From positions 2,398,501-2,462,500 of the forward strand of contig JBBCGG010000001.1 in NCBI GenBank assembly GCA_037200525.1: 64,000 bases of DNA, read 5' to 3'. Below, one piece after another: positions 7,344-15,914 of this stretch. Source of the DNA: Methylocella sp. (lineage in GTDB: Bacteria > Pseudomonadota > Alphaproteobacteria > Rhizobiales > Beijerinckiaceae). The notes beneath the pieces were generated by a model, which was not told the origin of the DNA, made no database searches, and saw only the letters and a list, made by a program, of their open reading frames with translations. Within the stretch, counting starts at the first letter, position 1. Every line of letters begins with the position of its first letter. Both the position numbers and the translations under genes were made by a program.

Positions 7344-8651
7344 ATGGATAAGAAGAAGCACTTCTACCGCATGGGTAACCATTCAGGTGGATGGGATGAC
7401 CTTCCCGTGGATTCAGACGAGTTGGACGCCCTGATAAATAGTGCTCGAAAGCACATCGAGCCATGGCTCTCCGCAGTTTTCCAAGCGGAGCATCTCAATC
7501 TGCTGCTTGGCAGCGGGTTTACCACTGCGGTCGGCTATATCGCCGGTGCGCCGTCCACGGGAATGGCCAAAGTTACATTCGGAACGACATACGACGCCGC
7601 CATTGATACTCATGCCCAGGCCGGAGCGACGGCCATGAAAAGAGGTGCGGCAAACATCGAGGATCAGTTTCGAAGCGCGCTTGCTTTGCTTGATGGATTG
7701 GGGGTTATCGACAAGGGTGGAGAAGTGACCCTCAAGGACGCCATAGACACACAGATGTCCAGCTTTCTGACGTCACTATTGACGACGGAAAGTGGGATTG
7801 TCGTTGGGAAGGACCCGGCTTCGAAGGAAGCAGCTCAAGGAATTCTTCAATCATTCCTACTGAGTTTCGCGAGCCGCGCTGCGTCTCGCGAACGCTTGCA
7901 TGTCTTCACGACAAACTACGACCGCCTGATCGAGCATGGCAGCGATTTTGCGGGTCTTCGGATCATCGACAGATTTGTTGGCGCCCTGAATCCAGTCTTT
8001 CGCGCATCACGCGTGGAAGTCGACATTCACTACAATCCACCGGGCATTCGAGGAGAGCCTCGATTCATGGAGGGTGTGATCCGCCTGACCAAGCTGCACG
8101 GCTCGTTGGATTGGTTCTTCGACAAGGCCGAACGGCGGATATACCGGAAGGGCATTCCATTCGGAGCCCCGGCGGACCACACCGACATTCCCAAGAAGCC
8201 TGTGGATACGGTGATGATCTATCCCAATCCAGCGAAGGATGTGGAAACAACGCAATATCCCTATGCGGAACTCTTTCGCGATTTCGCTGCCGCCGCCTGC
8301 CGACCCAACGCCGTTGTCGTCACCTACGGCTACGGCTTTGGCGACGATCACGTCAATCGAGTGCTCCTCGATATGCTGACAATTCCGTCCACGCATTTGG
8401 TGGTCATGGCTTATGCCGCTGATGATAGACTTAAGGCGTTCATCGAAAAGACCAGGGAAGCGCAGGTTTCGCTATTGATTGGTCCACATTTCGCAGACCT
8501 TCAAACGTTGGTCGATAACTACCTGCCGAAGCCTGCGCTCGACTACATATCTGGTCGGATGACCGAATTGCTGAAGCACCGTCCTGTCGATCCAAGGCCT
8601 GGTGAGCCTCCCGCGGCGCTGCCATTGCCGCCCTCAACCGATCCGGCATGA
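7344..8651 (+). CDS. SIR2-family NAD-consuming defence effector
   Basis: A 435-residue protein from the ATG at 7344, preceded by GGGGGAGAGCC. SIR2-type motifs appear in order: the nucleotide-binding loop LLLGSGFT at 53-60, FTTNYDRLIE at 188-197, the catalytic KLHGSLDW with His252, and TYGYGFGDDHVNR around 328-340. Bacterial SIR2 proteins of this type are effectors that destroy NAD+ on phage infection. They are often partnered with a HerA-like ATPase, as here: the herA start is 7 bases downstream. No membrane segment is visible. The substrate is inferred from the family, not from direct evidence. Confidence 0.85.
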   Translation: MDKKKHFYRMGNHSGGWDDLPVDSDELDALINSARKHIEPWLSAVFQAEHLNLLLGSGFTTAVGYIAGAPSTGMAKVTFGTTYDAAIDTHAQAGATAMKRGAANIEDQFRSALALLDGLGVIDKGGEVTLKDAIDTQMSSFLTSLLTTESGIVVGKDPASKEAAQGILQSFLLSFASRAASRERLHVFTTNYDRLIEHGSDFAGLRIIDRFVGALNPVFRASRVEVDIHYNPPGIRGEPRFMEGVIRLTKLHGSLDWFFDKAERRIYRKGIPFGAPADHTDIPKKPVDTVMIYPNPAKDVETTQYPYAELFRDFAAAACRPNAVVVTYGYGFGDDHVNRVLLDMLTIPSTHLVVMAYAADDRLKAFIEKTREAQVSLLIGPHFADLQTLVDNYLPKPALDYISGRMTELLKHRPVDPRPGEPPAALPLPPSTDPA

Positions 8652-8658
8652 GGCGAAC

Positions 8659-10782
8659 ATGACGAGTCCAATCGAAAGATTGTCGGACCTTGTTGTGGGT
8701 GTCGTCGAGTCGGTCGCGCCTGACGAAATCAGGGTGCTTCTGGAACTGGACGCTCCGCACTCGACAGCGCTGAACACCGGCGTACCCGCTGGGTTTCCGC
8801 GCCTCAATGGATACGTGCTCATTCCAAATGAAGCCGGCGCGACCGTTGCCTACATCACTTGGATCGGAATCGAACGCTCTCCTTATCCGAAGCGTTCTGG
8901 GCTCAAGGACTTCGGCCTGATCGACCTTCCGTTTCCGCTACGGAAAATGTCGCTATCGCCGGTCGGAACGCTGACTTCGCGGCGCGACCGTGTGTCAGGG
9001 GCGACCAAATTCGAACTCTCCCGCGGTGTGGTCGCATTTCCGTCGGTGGGGGACCAGGTTCTGATTCCGACGTCGGGGCAGATTGAAGCCATCGTAGGAG
9101 CAAAGGACGACGACAAACGAGTTCGGATCGGGTCATCGCCAATGGCGGCGAGCGCCGCAATCATGGTGGATCCCGATAAGCTATTCGGGCGGCATCTCGC
9201 TGTCTTGGGCAACACCGGGAGCGGTAAATCCTGCACAGTGGCCGGACTCATTCGTTGGTCGATGGAAGCAGCCAGCAAGGCGATCAACGACCCGACGAAG
9301 ATTCCTAATATGCGTTTCATCGTGCTGGACCCCAACGGGGAATACGCACGTGCATTCGTCGATATGCCTGATCGGGTTCGCGTGTTTAAGCCTGGCGATG
9401 AACACAACCCATTCGTGCTGCCAGCCTGGATGTGGAACAGCCACGAATGGGGCGCTGTCACCCAGGCGCAGCCAGGAGCGCAAAGGCCGCTGCTCATGCA
9501 GGCACTACGAAATCTGCGCGCCGGTCGGGCACTTCGCGAGCCGCTCCATGTTGCAGTTGTCCGGCAGGTCCGCCTATTTCGTTCCCGTACGCTCGCGTAC
9601 ATCGCCGACGGGTCTGGGGCATCGTATACTGACTTCGTTGGCCTATTGAACTGCTGCCAGAATTTCAGCAATCTTGACTTGGTGATGCGGGATTTTCATG
9701 GGCGAATGCTGGGGACCGATGCAGCAATCGTGCATGTCGATTCGCTATCGACAGCGGCGAAAGATTTTGTTGACCTGCACAAGATGTGGAACGCTCGCCG
9801 AAACGACTTCAATTATAATGCGCCAAATGTAGCGGAATTTAACTCCTTTCTGCCATTGTTCGATGCTGTAGAGCAGTATCTACCGGCTGTTGCTCCAGAA
9901 GAGCATGTCAGTGAGGACGCCCCGACACCATTCGATGTCGGACAGATCGCGGATCACATTGACGCGCTCTCTGCGGAGACGTCATCCAACCCCAATGTCG
10001 CCAACTTTATTGCGACATTGACTCTACGCATCCGATCAATGCTTGCCGACCAACGGCTGTCAACGGTGATTGCGCCCGATAATCAGCCGAGCTTCGAGAA
10101 TTGGCTTGCTGGCCTCTTGGGAGATACGGGCGCAACAAACGGGCAGGTGGCAATTGTGGATTTGTCGCTCGTGCCGTCGGACATCACGCACATTATTATC
10201 GCGGTATTGGCGCGCATCATATTTGAAGCATCTCAAAGATACCGTAAGCAAAACAGCCAAGGCAAAGCCCTACCGACAGCATTGATTCTCGAGGAAGCCC
10301 ATACGTTCGTGCGTCGCGGTGGCGACGATGATGCGAATTTCGCATCACCATCTCGCCTCTGTCGCGAAGCATTTGAGCGAATTGCACGAGAAGGGCGGAA
10401 GTTCGGCTTGGGTCTGGTGCTTTCGTCGCAGCGACCTTCGGAGCTTTCTCCCACGGTGCTTGCCCAGTGCAACACATTTCTCCTGCACCGGATCGTCAAC
10501 GATGCCGACCAGAACCTCGTCGGGCGTTTGGTTCCCGACAACGTCGGAGGGCTGCTGCGGGAGCTGCCTAGTCTACCGTCTCGGCACGCGGTTCTGTTGG
10601 GTTGGGCGGCCCCGATCCCGGTTTTGGTGGAGGTGGATGAACTACCGGATTCCCAGCGCCCACAGTCGGCCGATCCGGATTTCTGGAAGGTCTGGACGTT
10701 GGCCGAAGAGCGCGCAGTCGATTGGCACACAATCGCCGAGGAATGGTCGGGCAACTCGCCGGCGCAGGGGACGGAGGAGTAG
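8659..10782 (+). CDS. HerA/FtsK-type DUF87 ATPase partnered with SIR2
   Basis: A 707-residue hexameric-translocase-type ATPase. A beta-rich N-terminal HAS-like domain (about 1-165) is followed by Walker A GNTGSGKS at 184-191, DPNGEYARAF near 225, Walker B LILEEAH at about 542-548 and the arginine-finger and sensor region ILSSQRPSELSP-like (SSQRPSELSPTVLAQCNTF). HerA ATPases pump or thread DNA. Paired with SIR2 they make a known antiphage complex (SIR2-HerA, also called Nezha). It sits 7 bases after the SIR2 stop and 6 bases before sbcD, so all four genes are probably one operon. The archaeal herA-mre11-rad50-nurA operon is the obvious comparison. Confidence 0.88.
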   Translation: MTSPIERLSDLVVGVVESVAPDEIRVLLELDAPHSTALNTGVPAGFPRLNGYVLIPNEAGATVAYITWIGIERSPYPKRSGLKDFGLIDLPFPLRKMSLSPVGTLTSRRDRVSGATKFELSRGVVAFPSVGDQVLIPTSGQIEAIVGAKDDDKRVRIGSSPMAASAAIMVDPDKLFGRHLAVLGNTGSGKSCTVAGLIRWSMEAASKAINDPTKIPNMRFIVLDPNGEYARAFVDMPDRVRVFKPGDEHNPFVLPAWMWNSHEWGAVTQAQPGAQRPLLMQALRNLRAGRALREPLHVAVVRQVRLFRSRTLAYIADGSGASYTDFVGLLNCCQNFSNLDLVMRDFHGRMLGTDAAIVHVDSLSTAAKDFVDLHKMWNARRNDFNYNAPNVAEFNSFLPLFDAVEQYLPAVAPEEHVSEDAPTPFDVGQIADHIDALSAETSSNPNVANFIATLTLRIRSMLADQRLSTVIAPDNQPSFENWLAGLLGDTGATNGQVAIVDLSLVPSDITHIIIAVLARIIFEASQRYRKQNSQGKALPTALILEEAHTFVRRGGDDDANFASPSRLCREAFERIAREGRKFGLGLVLSSQRPSELSPTVLAQCNTFLLHRIVNDADQNLVGRLVPDNVGGLLRELPSLPSRHAVLLGWAAPIPVLVEVDELPDSQRPQSADPDFWKVWTLAEERAVDWHTIAEEWSGNSPAQGTEE

Positions 10783-10788
10783 GCTTCC

Positions 10789-12021
10789 GTGATACGTATC
10801 CTTCACACGGCTGACTGGCATATCGGTCAAACGCTGCGGGGGTTCTCGCGCGAACATGAGCACCGCAAAGTTTTCCGGCGACTTGAAGAGATCATTGTTG
10901 AGCGCAACGTCGATGCGCTCATCATCGCTGGCGACGTGTTCGACAGCCAGAACCCCTCTGGGGAGGCGCAGCAACTCTTCTACGACACGCTTGTGCGGCT
11001 GAGCCGCGCTCGGCCACGGATGACAACCGTGATTGTTTCAGGCAACCACGACGCCGCCGGGCGGCTGGAGGCGCCCCGTCCTTTATTGGAAGCATTTAAC
11101 ATCCGAGTCGTTGGAAATGTGCGGAGGCACGACGGACGGATCGAGGCGTCGCGCCACCTCGTGCCGATCTTCGACGCGAGCGGCGCCTTGGCAGCTCATG
11201 TCCTGGCCGTCTCCTACCCAACGGCGGCGTGCCTTCCCAACCTTACGCGGCTGGATGACGAGGCGGGTTCGCCCGTTGTCGCAGGCGTGCGGACCCTGTA
11301 CGCGGAGCTACTTGAAGCGTTGCGACCGCAAATGGATGGTTTGCCCTTTGTCGCCACTGGACATCTCCACGTTGCGGGAGGCATCGAGTCTGAGGGCGCC
11401 GAGCGTCGAATCTTGGTCGGCGGTCAGCATGCAGTGCCGCATGATGTATTCCCGCCGGAGGCGAGCTATGTCGCGCTCGGTCACCTCCATAAAGCTCAGG
11501 CCGTCGGACGAGATACCGTCCGATATTCGGGTTCACTTATTCCGTTGTCTGCCACGGAGCAGCCGTACCTGCATGGGGTGACCCTCGTGAGCCTCGACGG
11601 GGTCAAGATCGTATCTGAACACATTCCGATTGGGCGTCCCGTCGCCTTTCTTCGCCTCCCAGAGGCAGGTGATATGCGTCTGGCCGACTTTGGCGATCAC
11701 CTGACGGCGCTAGATCTCCAACCAGATTTGCCGCTTAGCGAGCGGCCATTCGTCCAGGTCCGGCTTGCCCGCGAGGGGCTTCAGCCCGGATTTCGGGAGG
11801 AGATCGACCGCATTGCCGAGAGCTTTCCCGTTCGCATCGTCGAAGCCCGTGTCACCGCGACGCCTGACACGCTGAATGAATTGGTCGTTGCCGATCCGTG
11901 GATTAGGTTGGCGGAACGAGACCCGGAAGACTTGTTCAAGCTCGCGTTCGAACGTGAGTTCGGCGTGGCGCCGGATGCTGCGCATCTGGATGTCTTCCAC
12001 CGAGCGCGCGCGGAGTCCTGA
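10789..12021 (+). CDS. sbcD: SbcD/Mre11-type exonuclease subunit
   Basis: A 410-residue protein with a GTG start 6 bases after herA. The metallophosphoesterase motifs are complete: HTADWHIGQ (Asp9, His11), IAGDVFDSQNP (48-52), VSGNHDAAG (85-88), ATGHLHVAGG and LGHLHKAQ. The C-terminal capping region (about 290-410) is of SbcD type. SbcD is the nuclease subunit of the SbcCD complex, which cleaves hairpins and DNA ends with SbcC. The gene precedes sbcC by 3 bases. Being in the SIR2-HerA operon inside an island, it may be a dedicated defence copy rather than the housekeeping pair. The presence of another sbcCD in the genome cannot be judged here. Confidence 0.92.
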   Translation: MIRILHTADWHIGQTLRGFSREHEHRKVFRRLEEIIVERNVDALIIAGDVFDSQNPSGEAQQLFYDTLVRLSRARPRMTTVIVSGNHDAAGRLEAPRPLLEAFNIRVVGNVRRHDGRIEASRHLVPIFDASGALAAHVLAVSYPTAACLPNLTRLDDEAGSPVVAGVRTLYAELLEALRPQMDGLPFVATGHLHVAGGIESEGAERRILVGGQHAVPHDVFPPEASYVALGHLHKAQAVGRDTVRYSGSLIPLSATEQPYLHGVTLVSLDGVKIVSEHIPIGRPVAFLRLPEAGDMRLADFGDHLTALDLQPDLPLSERPFVQVRLAREGLQPGFREEIDRIAESFPVRIVEARVTATPDTLNELVVADPWIRLAERDPEDLFKLAFEREFGVAPDAAHLDVFHRARAES

Positions 12022-12024
12022 CCC

Positions 12025-15000
12025 ATGCGCATCCTCGCGATCCGTGGCGCAAATCTGGCGAGCCTTGCGGCGCCGTTCGAAATCGATCTGGCGGCCGAGC
12101 CGCTTGCAGGATCTGGGCTTTTCGCCATCACAGGCGAGACAGGCGCTGGCAAGTCCACCATTCTTGATGCGCTGTGCCTTGCGCTCTACGGCGAATATCC
12201 CCGTGTCTCTATAGGCCGTCGGGAAAACGCTCCCGATCCCAGCGGAGAGGCGATCTCCATTCATGATGGCCGCGCGATCCTCCGCCGTGGGGCCGGCGGC
12301 GGTTATGCGGAGGTCGATTTCGTCGGAAAGGATGGCGAGCGCTACCGTGTTCGCTGGGAAGCCAATCGCGCCCGCGGTCGCGCAAATGGGCGGCTCCAGA
12401 ACGAACAACGTGCGCTGTTTCGACTTGACGACGGCAGCGCCGTGGCGGCGGGCAAGACCCAGGTTCGGGAAGCTGTAGAAGCGAGAACTGACCTCACATT
12501 CGATCAGTTTCGGCGAACGGTGCTTCTTGCCCAGGGTGAATTCGATGCCTTTCTTCTCGCCGCCGAAAGCGAGCGTGCCGAATTGCTTGAGAAGATAACC
12601 GGTACGGAGATCTATGCCGCAATTTCTATCCGTGTCCATGAAGGCACGGAAGCGCGGCGGAGAACTGTCGAGCAGCTTGAACAGCGACGCAGCGACATCG
12701 GTCTTCTCGACGACGACGCCAGACAGCTGCTGCTTGACGAACAAAGCCAACTTGCTGAGGCCGTCGCCCAGAAGGCGGCAGAGCGCGATCGCCACAATGG
12801 ACGCCTGGATCATTTCAAGCGAGTTGTTAGCGCTCGAAGCGATCTCGCTCAGGCGGAAGCCCAAGCGACCGCTGCGCGCTTGGCGCGCGAGGCCGCAGCC
12901 GATGACTATGGCGCCCTGGCCGAATTCGACCTGGTCGAACCGCTCCGTCCACTATCCGTCGACTTGGAAAACGCGCGACGCACGGCGACCGACGCCGATT
13001 CACGCCTCGTTGATTTGCAAGTTGCACGCGAGGACACGCGGACGCTCGACGAGGCGGCGGCAACTCAGCTTTCCGAGGCGGTAACAGCCGACGAGGCTGC
13101 AGAAGACATCTTCAAGCGTTTTGGCCCGCTCTGGAGCGAGGCAGAAAAGCTCGACGCGGAGCTTGCGACGGCCCGGACCGAGTTCAATGATGCGACCGAG
13201 AAATCGCAGCAGGCAGAGACGGCTTTGCGCATTCAGGTAGATGCGCTCACCGCGCTTGATCAGACTCTTGGCCAGACGGTAGAAGCGCACCGTATAGCGG
13301 CGGCGCAATTAAAGGCGCAATCAAATCGCGTCCTTCTTGCCGACCGTCTAGGCGATGCGACGGCCTTGTTGGAGAAGCGGGTCATACTCAAACGGGACGG
13401 CGCCACGGTGGCGTCCGGCGCAGCGGAAGCCGGTAAGACCGAGGCGCGATTGGAAGGCGAAATAGCGGACCTGTCAAAGAAGCTCGCGACGGATCGCGAT
13501 CGAAAAGACGGCCTCACTCGCGATATCGGCGAACGTCGAAGTCACCTTGCTGCGATTGATGAGCCAGCGCTCCACGAACGCGAAACAGTTCTCCAGGGCG
13601 TCCTCGAGGCTCTGCGTGAGGCGACTACAGCCTGTGATCGGCATACACGCGCATCGGCGGATCTGGCGCGCGGGGAGTCCGAGCTCACCGCCGCGGCGCA
13701 GGAGGTAAGCGCGGCCAGCGGCCAGATCGTAAGCGCCGAATCCGAACAACTCCGTGATCGAACGGCCCGTGCGGAAATAGCACCGCTCGCTGACCTCGCC
13801 GACGAAGCCGTCTCGCCACAGGCTGTGCACTTGCGCAGCATGTTGGCGCCGGATGCAGCTTGCCCCGTGTGCGGCAGCACAGATCATCCTCATCTTGCAC
13901 ACCCCAGCGCGCTGAACGACATGGTCGCGACTGTTCGCCGCCGCCGCCAGGAACTGGATGCAGCGCTGGACGCGATAAGCCTGCGCATAGGCGCAGCCAC
14001 GCGTGCGCTCGCTGCCGCCGAGGTGCGGCAGTCCGAGGCGACTCGCGGAATTGACACTGCGCGCAGCCAAGCGTTGGCGGCCGAGAGCGATTATAACGAG
14101 CAGAGACCACTGTTGAGCGATCTCTGCGGAAGGGCGGGATTGGTGGCGAGTGTGCCACTCGCACCGAACGCGCAGGGCGCGTCCGAATTGACGGCATTTA
14201 CCGTGACGGCGAGGGCGGAGCGGGTTGCTGCCGGCGCCCCGCTTGCAGATGCCAGACGTCTGCGAACGGAGATCGACGGTTTGCAGCGGAAGTACGACGT
14301 GCTTGGTGTGACGATCGAGGCGGCGATCCGAAACATCGAGGAAAGGCGCACCGGGCTTCACGCCGCGCAATTGAAGGCCAGGGAACACACGGTTCGGGGA
14401 ACGGATATCGCAGAGCGTCTGGGCTCCGTCGAACGCGAAATCGCTCCATTTCTCGCCGCGGCGGACCGAACAGCCGAGCAGCTCGATGGCGATCCCGAAG
14501 GCGTGGCCGCCAGACTCATTGCGGTCGCCAAAGAGTATGATGTCTTGCGTAAGCAGGTTGGCGAGCTCGATCTGACATTGCAGCGGTTGGCGCCTGATCG
14601 CGCAGCGGCCGCTGTTTCGGCGGAGCATGCCCGGACGCAGGTGACGGAGGCTGCAGCCCGCCTTAATCAACGTCGTTCAGTCGTAGACGAGAAGACGGTG
14701 GCTCGGGCCAAGCTCTTTGATGGCGAGGCCACGGCCAGTCACCGCACGCGGATCAATGAAGGCCGCCGAATAGCCCGTGAAGCGCTCGCGAGCGCGCGCG
14801 AGGCAAAATCCGCCGCTGCCGCCGCGTTCCAGGCGGCCGGCGCCCGCTGCGAGGAAGCCGTCTCGGCGTTGGAGGCGGCGACGCGGCGGCGCGCTTCAGC
14901 CGAGGAGGCATTCAACGCGGCCTGTCAGGGCGTTGCGCGGTCGCTTGATCAGGTTTCCGCGCTCATTGCCGCTGATCTAACCGTGCGCACAGCGCTGCGG

Positions 15001-15816
15001 GCGCGAATTCAAGAAATCGACCGGGCCGTGAACGACGCCGGCGCCGCCGTCCTGACGCGGCAGAACGACTTGAACAGGTCCCTTGAAGAGTTCGATGAGA
15101 CAACCGACGCGGAGGCGTTGACCGCCGCCGTCGCGGTGCTGGCGACGGAAATCGGGGACTTGCACCAGCGAACCGGCGCGCTTGCCGCTGCGCTGGTGCG
15201 AGACGACGAGGCACGCCGGGCCGCGGCAACCCTTTCGATGGAGATCGAGACGTCGAGAGCCGAACTCGCGATTTGGCAGGCCGTCGATGATGCCGTCGGC
15301 TCGGCCGGCGGCGACCGGTTCCGCCGCTTCGTACAGGGCATCACGCTCGATTATCTGGTTCAACTGGCCAACGATCATCTCAACGCATTGAGCCCACGGT
15401 ATAGGCTCGCCCGGGGGGCAGCATCCGATCTCACGCTGCATATTATTGATCGAGACATGGGCGACGAGGTGCGCGCGACCCGAAGCCTTTCAGGCGGCGA
15501 ACGCTTCCTGGTTTCTTTGGCGCTCGCGCTGGCGCTTTCGGGTCTCGAGGGGCGGGCGTCCTTTGTCGATACGCTGTTTATTGATGAAGGATTCGGATCG
15601 CTTGACGCAGAGACCCTCGATATGGCGGTGGACGCGCTGGAAACATTGCAGGGCCGCGGCCAGAAGGTCGGTGTTATCACTCACGTCGCCGCCATGATTG
15701 ACAGGATCGGCGTGCAAGTACGCGTCGAGAAGCGTGGGGCGGGACGTTCGGAGATCCGAATTTCCAATGGGCTGGGATCGACGTGGTCAGCCACCGGAGC
15801 CAGCACCGTGCAATGA
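12025..15816 (+). CDS. sbcC: SbcC/Rad50-type SMC ATPase subunit
   Basis: A 1,263-residue SMC-like ATPase. Walker A is GETGAGKS at 37-44, followed by DQFRRTVLLAQGEFDAFLLA, the typical SbcC Q-loop. Two long coiled-coil arms flank a zinc hook CPVCGS at 613-618. The ABC signature LSGGERF is at 1155-1161 and Walker B LFIDEGFGSLD at 1184-1194, with VGVITHVAAMIDRI near the end. All ATPase motifs and the hook are intact. With SbcD it forms the ATP-dependent DNA-end nuclease. It is the last gene of the putative SIR2-HerA-SbcD-SbcC operon and converges on the broken AAA gene, about 100 bases away. Confidence 0.93.
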   Translation: MRILAIRGANLASLAAPFEIDLAAEPLAGSGLFAITGETGAGKSTILDALCLALYGEYPRVSIGRRENAPDPSGEAISIHDGRAILRRGAGGGYAEVDFVGKDGERYRVRWEANRARGRANGRLQNEQRALFRLDDGSAVAAGKTQVREAVEARTDLTFDQFRRTVLLAQGEFDAFLLAAESERAELLEKITGTEIYAAISIRVHEGTEARRRTVEQLEQRRSDIGLLDDDARQLLLDEQSQLAEAVAQKAAERDRHNGRLDHFKRVVSARSDLAQAEAQATAARLAREAAADDYGALAEFDLVEPLRPLSVDLENARRTATDADSRLVDLQVAREDTRTLDEAAATQLSEAVTADEAAEDIFKRFGPLWSEAEKLDAELATARTEFNDATEKSQQAETALRIQVDALTALDQTLGQTVEAHRIAAAQLKAQSNRVLLADRLGDATALLEKRVILKRDGATVASGAAEAGKTEARLEGEIADLSKKLATDRDRKDGLTRDIGERRSHLAAIDEPALHERETVLQGVLEALREATTACDRHTRASADLARGESELTAAAQEVSAASGQIVSAESEQLRDRTARAEIAPLADLADEAVSPQAVHLRSMLAPDAACPVCGSTDHPHLAHPSALNDMVATVRRRRQELDAALDAISLRIGAATRALAAAEVRQSEATRGIDTARSQALAAESDYNEQRPLLSDLCGRAGLVASVPLAPNAQGASELTAFTVTARAERVAAGAPLADARRLRTEIDGLQRKYDVLGVTIEAAIRNIEERRTGLHAAQLKAREHTVRGTDIAERLGSVEREIAPFLAAADRTAEQLDGDPEGVAARLIAVAKEYDVLRKQVGELDLTLQRLAPDRAAAAVSAEHARTQVTEAAARLNQRRSVVDEKTVARAKLFDGEATASHRTRINEGRRIAREALASAREAKSAAAAAFQAAGARCEEAVSALEAATRRRASAEEAFNAACQGVARSLDQVSALIAADLTVRTALRARIQEIDRAVNDAGAAVLTRQNDLNRSLEEFDETTDAEALTAAVAVLATEIGDLHQRTGALAAALVRDDEARRAAATLSMEIETSRAELAIWQAVDDAVGSAGGDRFRRFVQGITLDYLVQLANDHLNALSPRYRLARGAASDLTLHIIDRDMGDEVRATRSLSGGERFLVSLALALALSGLEGRASFVDTLFIDEGFGSLDAETLDMAVDALETLQGRGQKVGVITHVAAMIDRIGVQVRVEKRGAGRSEIRISNGLGSTWSATGASTVQ

Positions 15817-15914
15817 CGCGGCGGCATTGGGAGGGGCGATTGAAGCGGTGCGATCGACTCGCTGGGAAATAGGGTGCGAGGATCAAACCTGGAGCGATGC
15901 GCGCTCGGATCGAG

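Noticed and set aside
11710-12864. 384-codon minus-strand frame across the sbcD/sbcC junction
   Set aside because: Antisense to both well-supported nuclease genes and without a recognisable domain.
10789-15816. sbcCD as ordinary chromosomal repair genes unrelated to the island
   Set aside because: Not excluded, but the 6-base link to herA, the location between island markers and the alkA junction, and the convergent RloC-like gene favour an island-borne operon.
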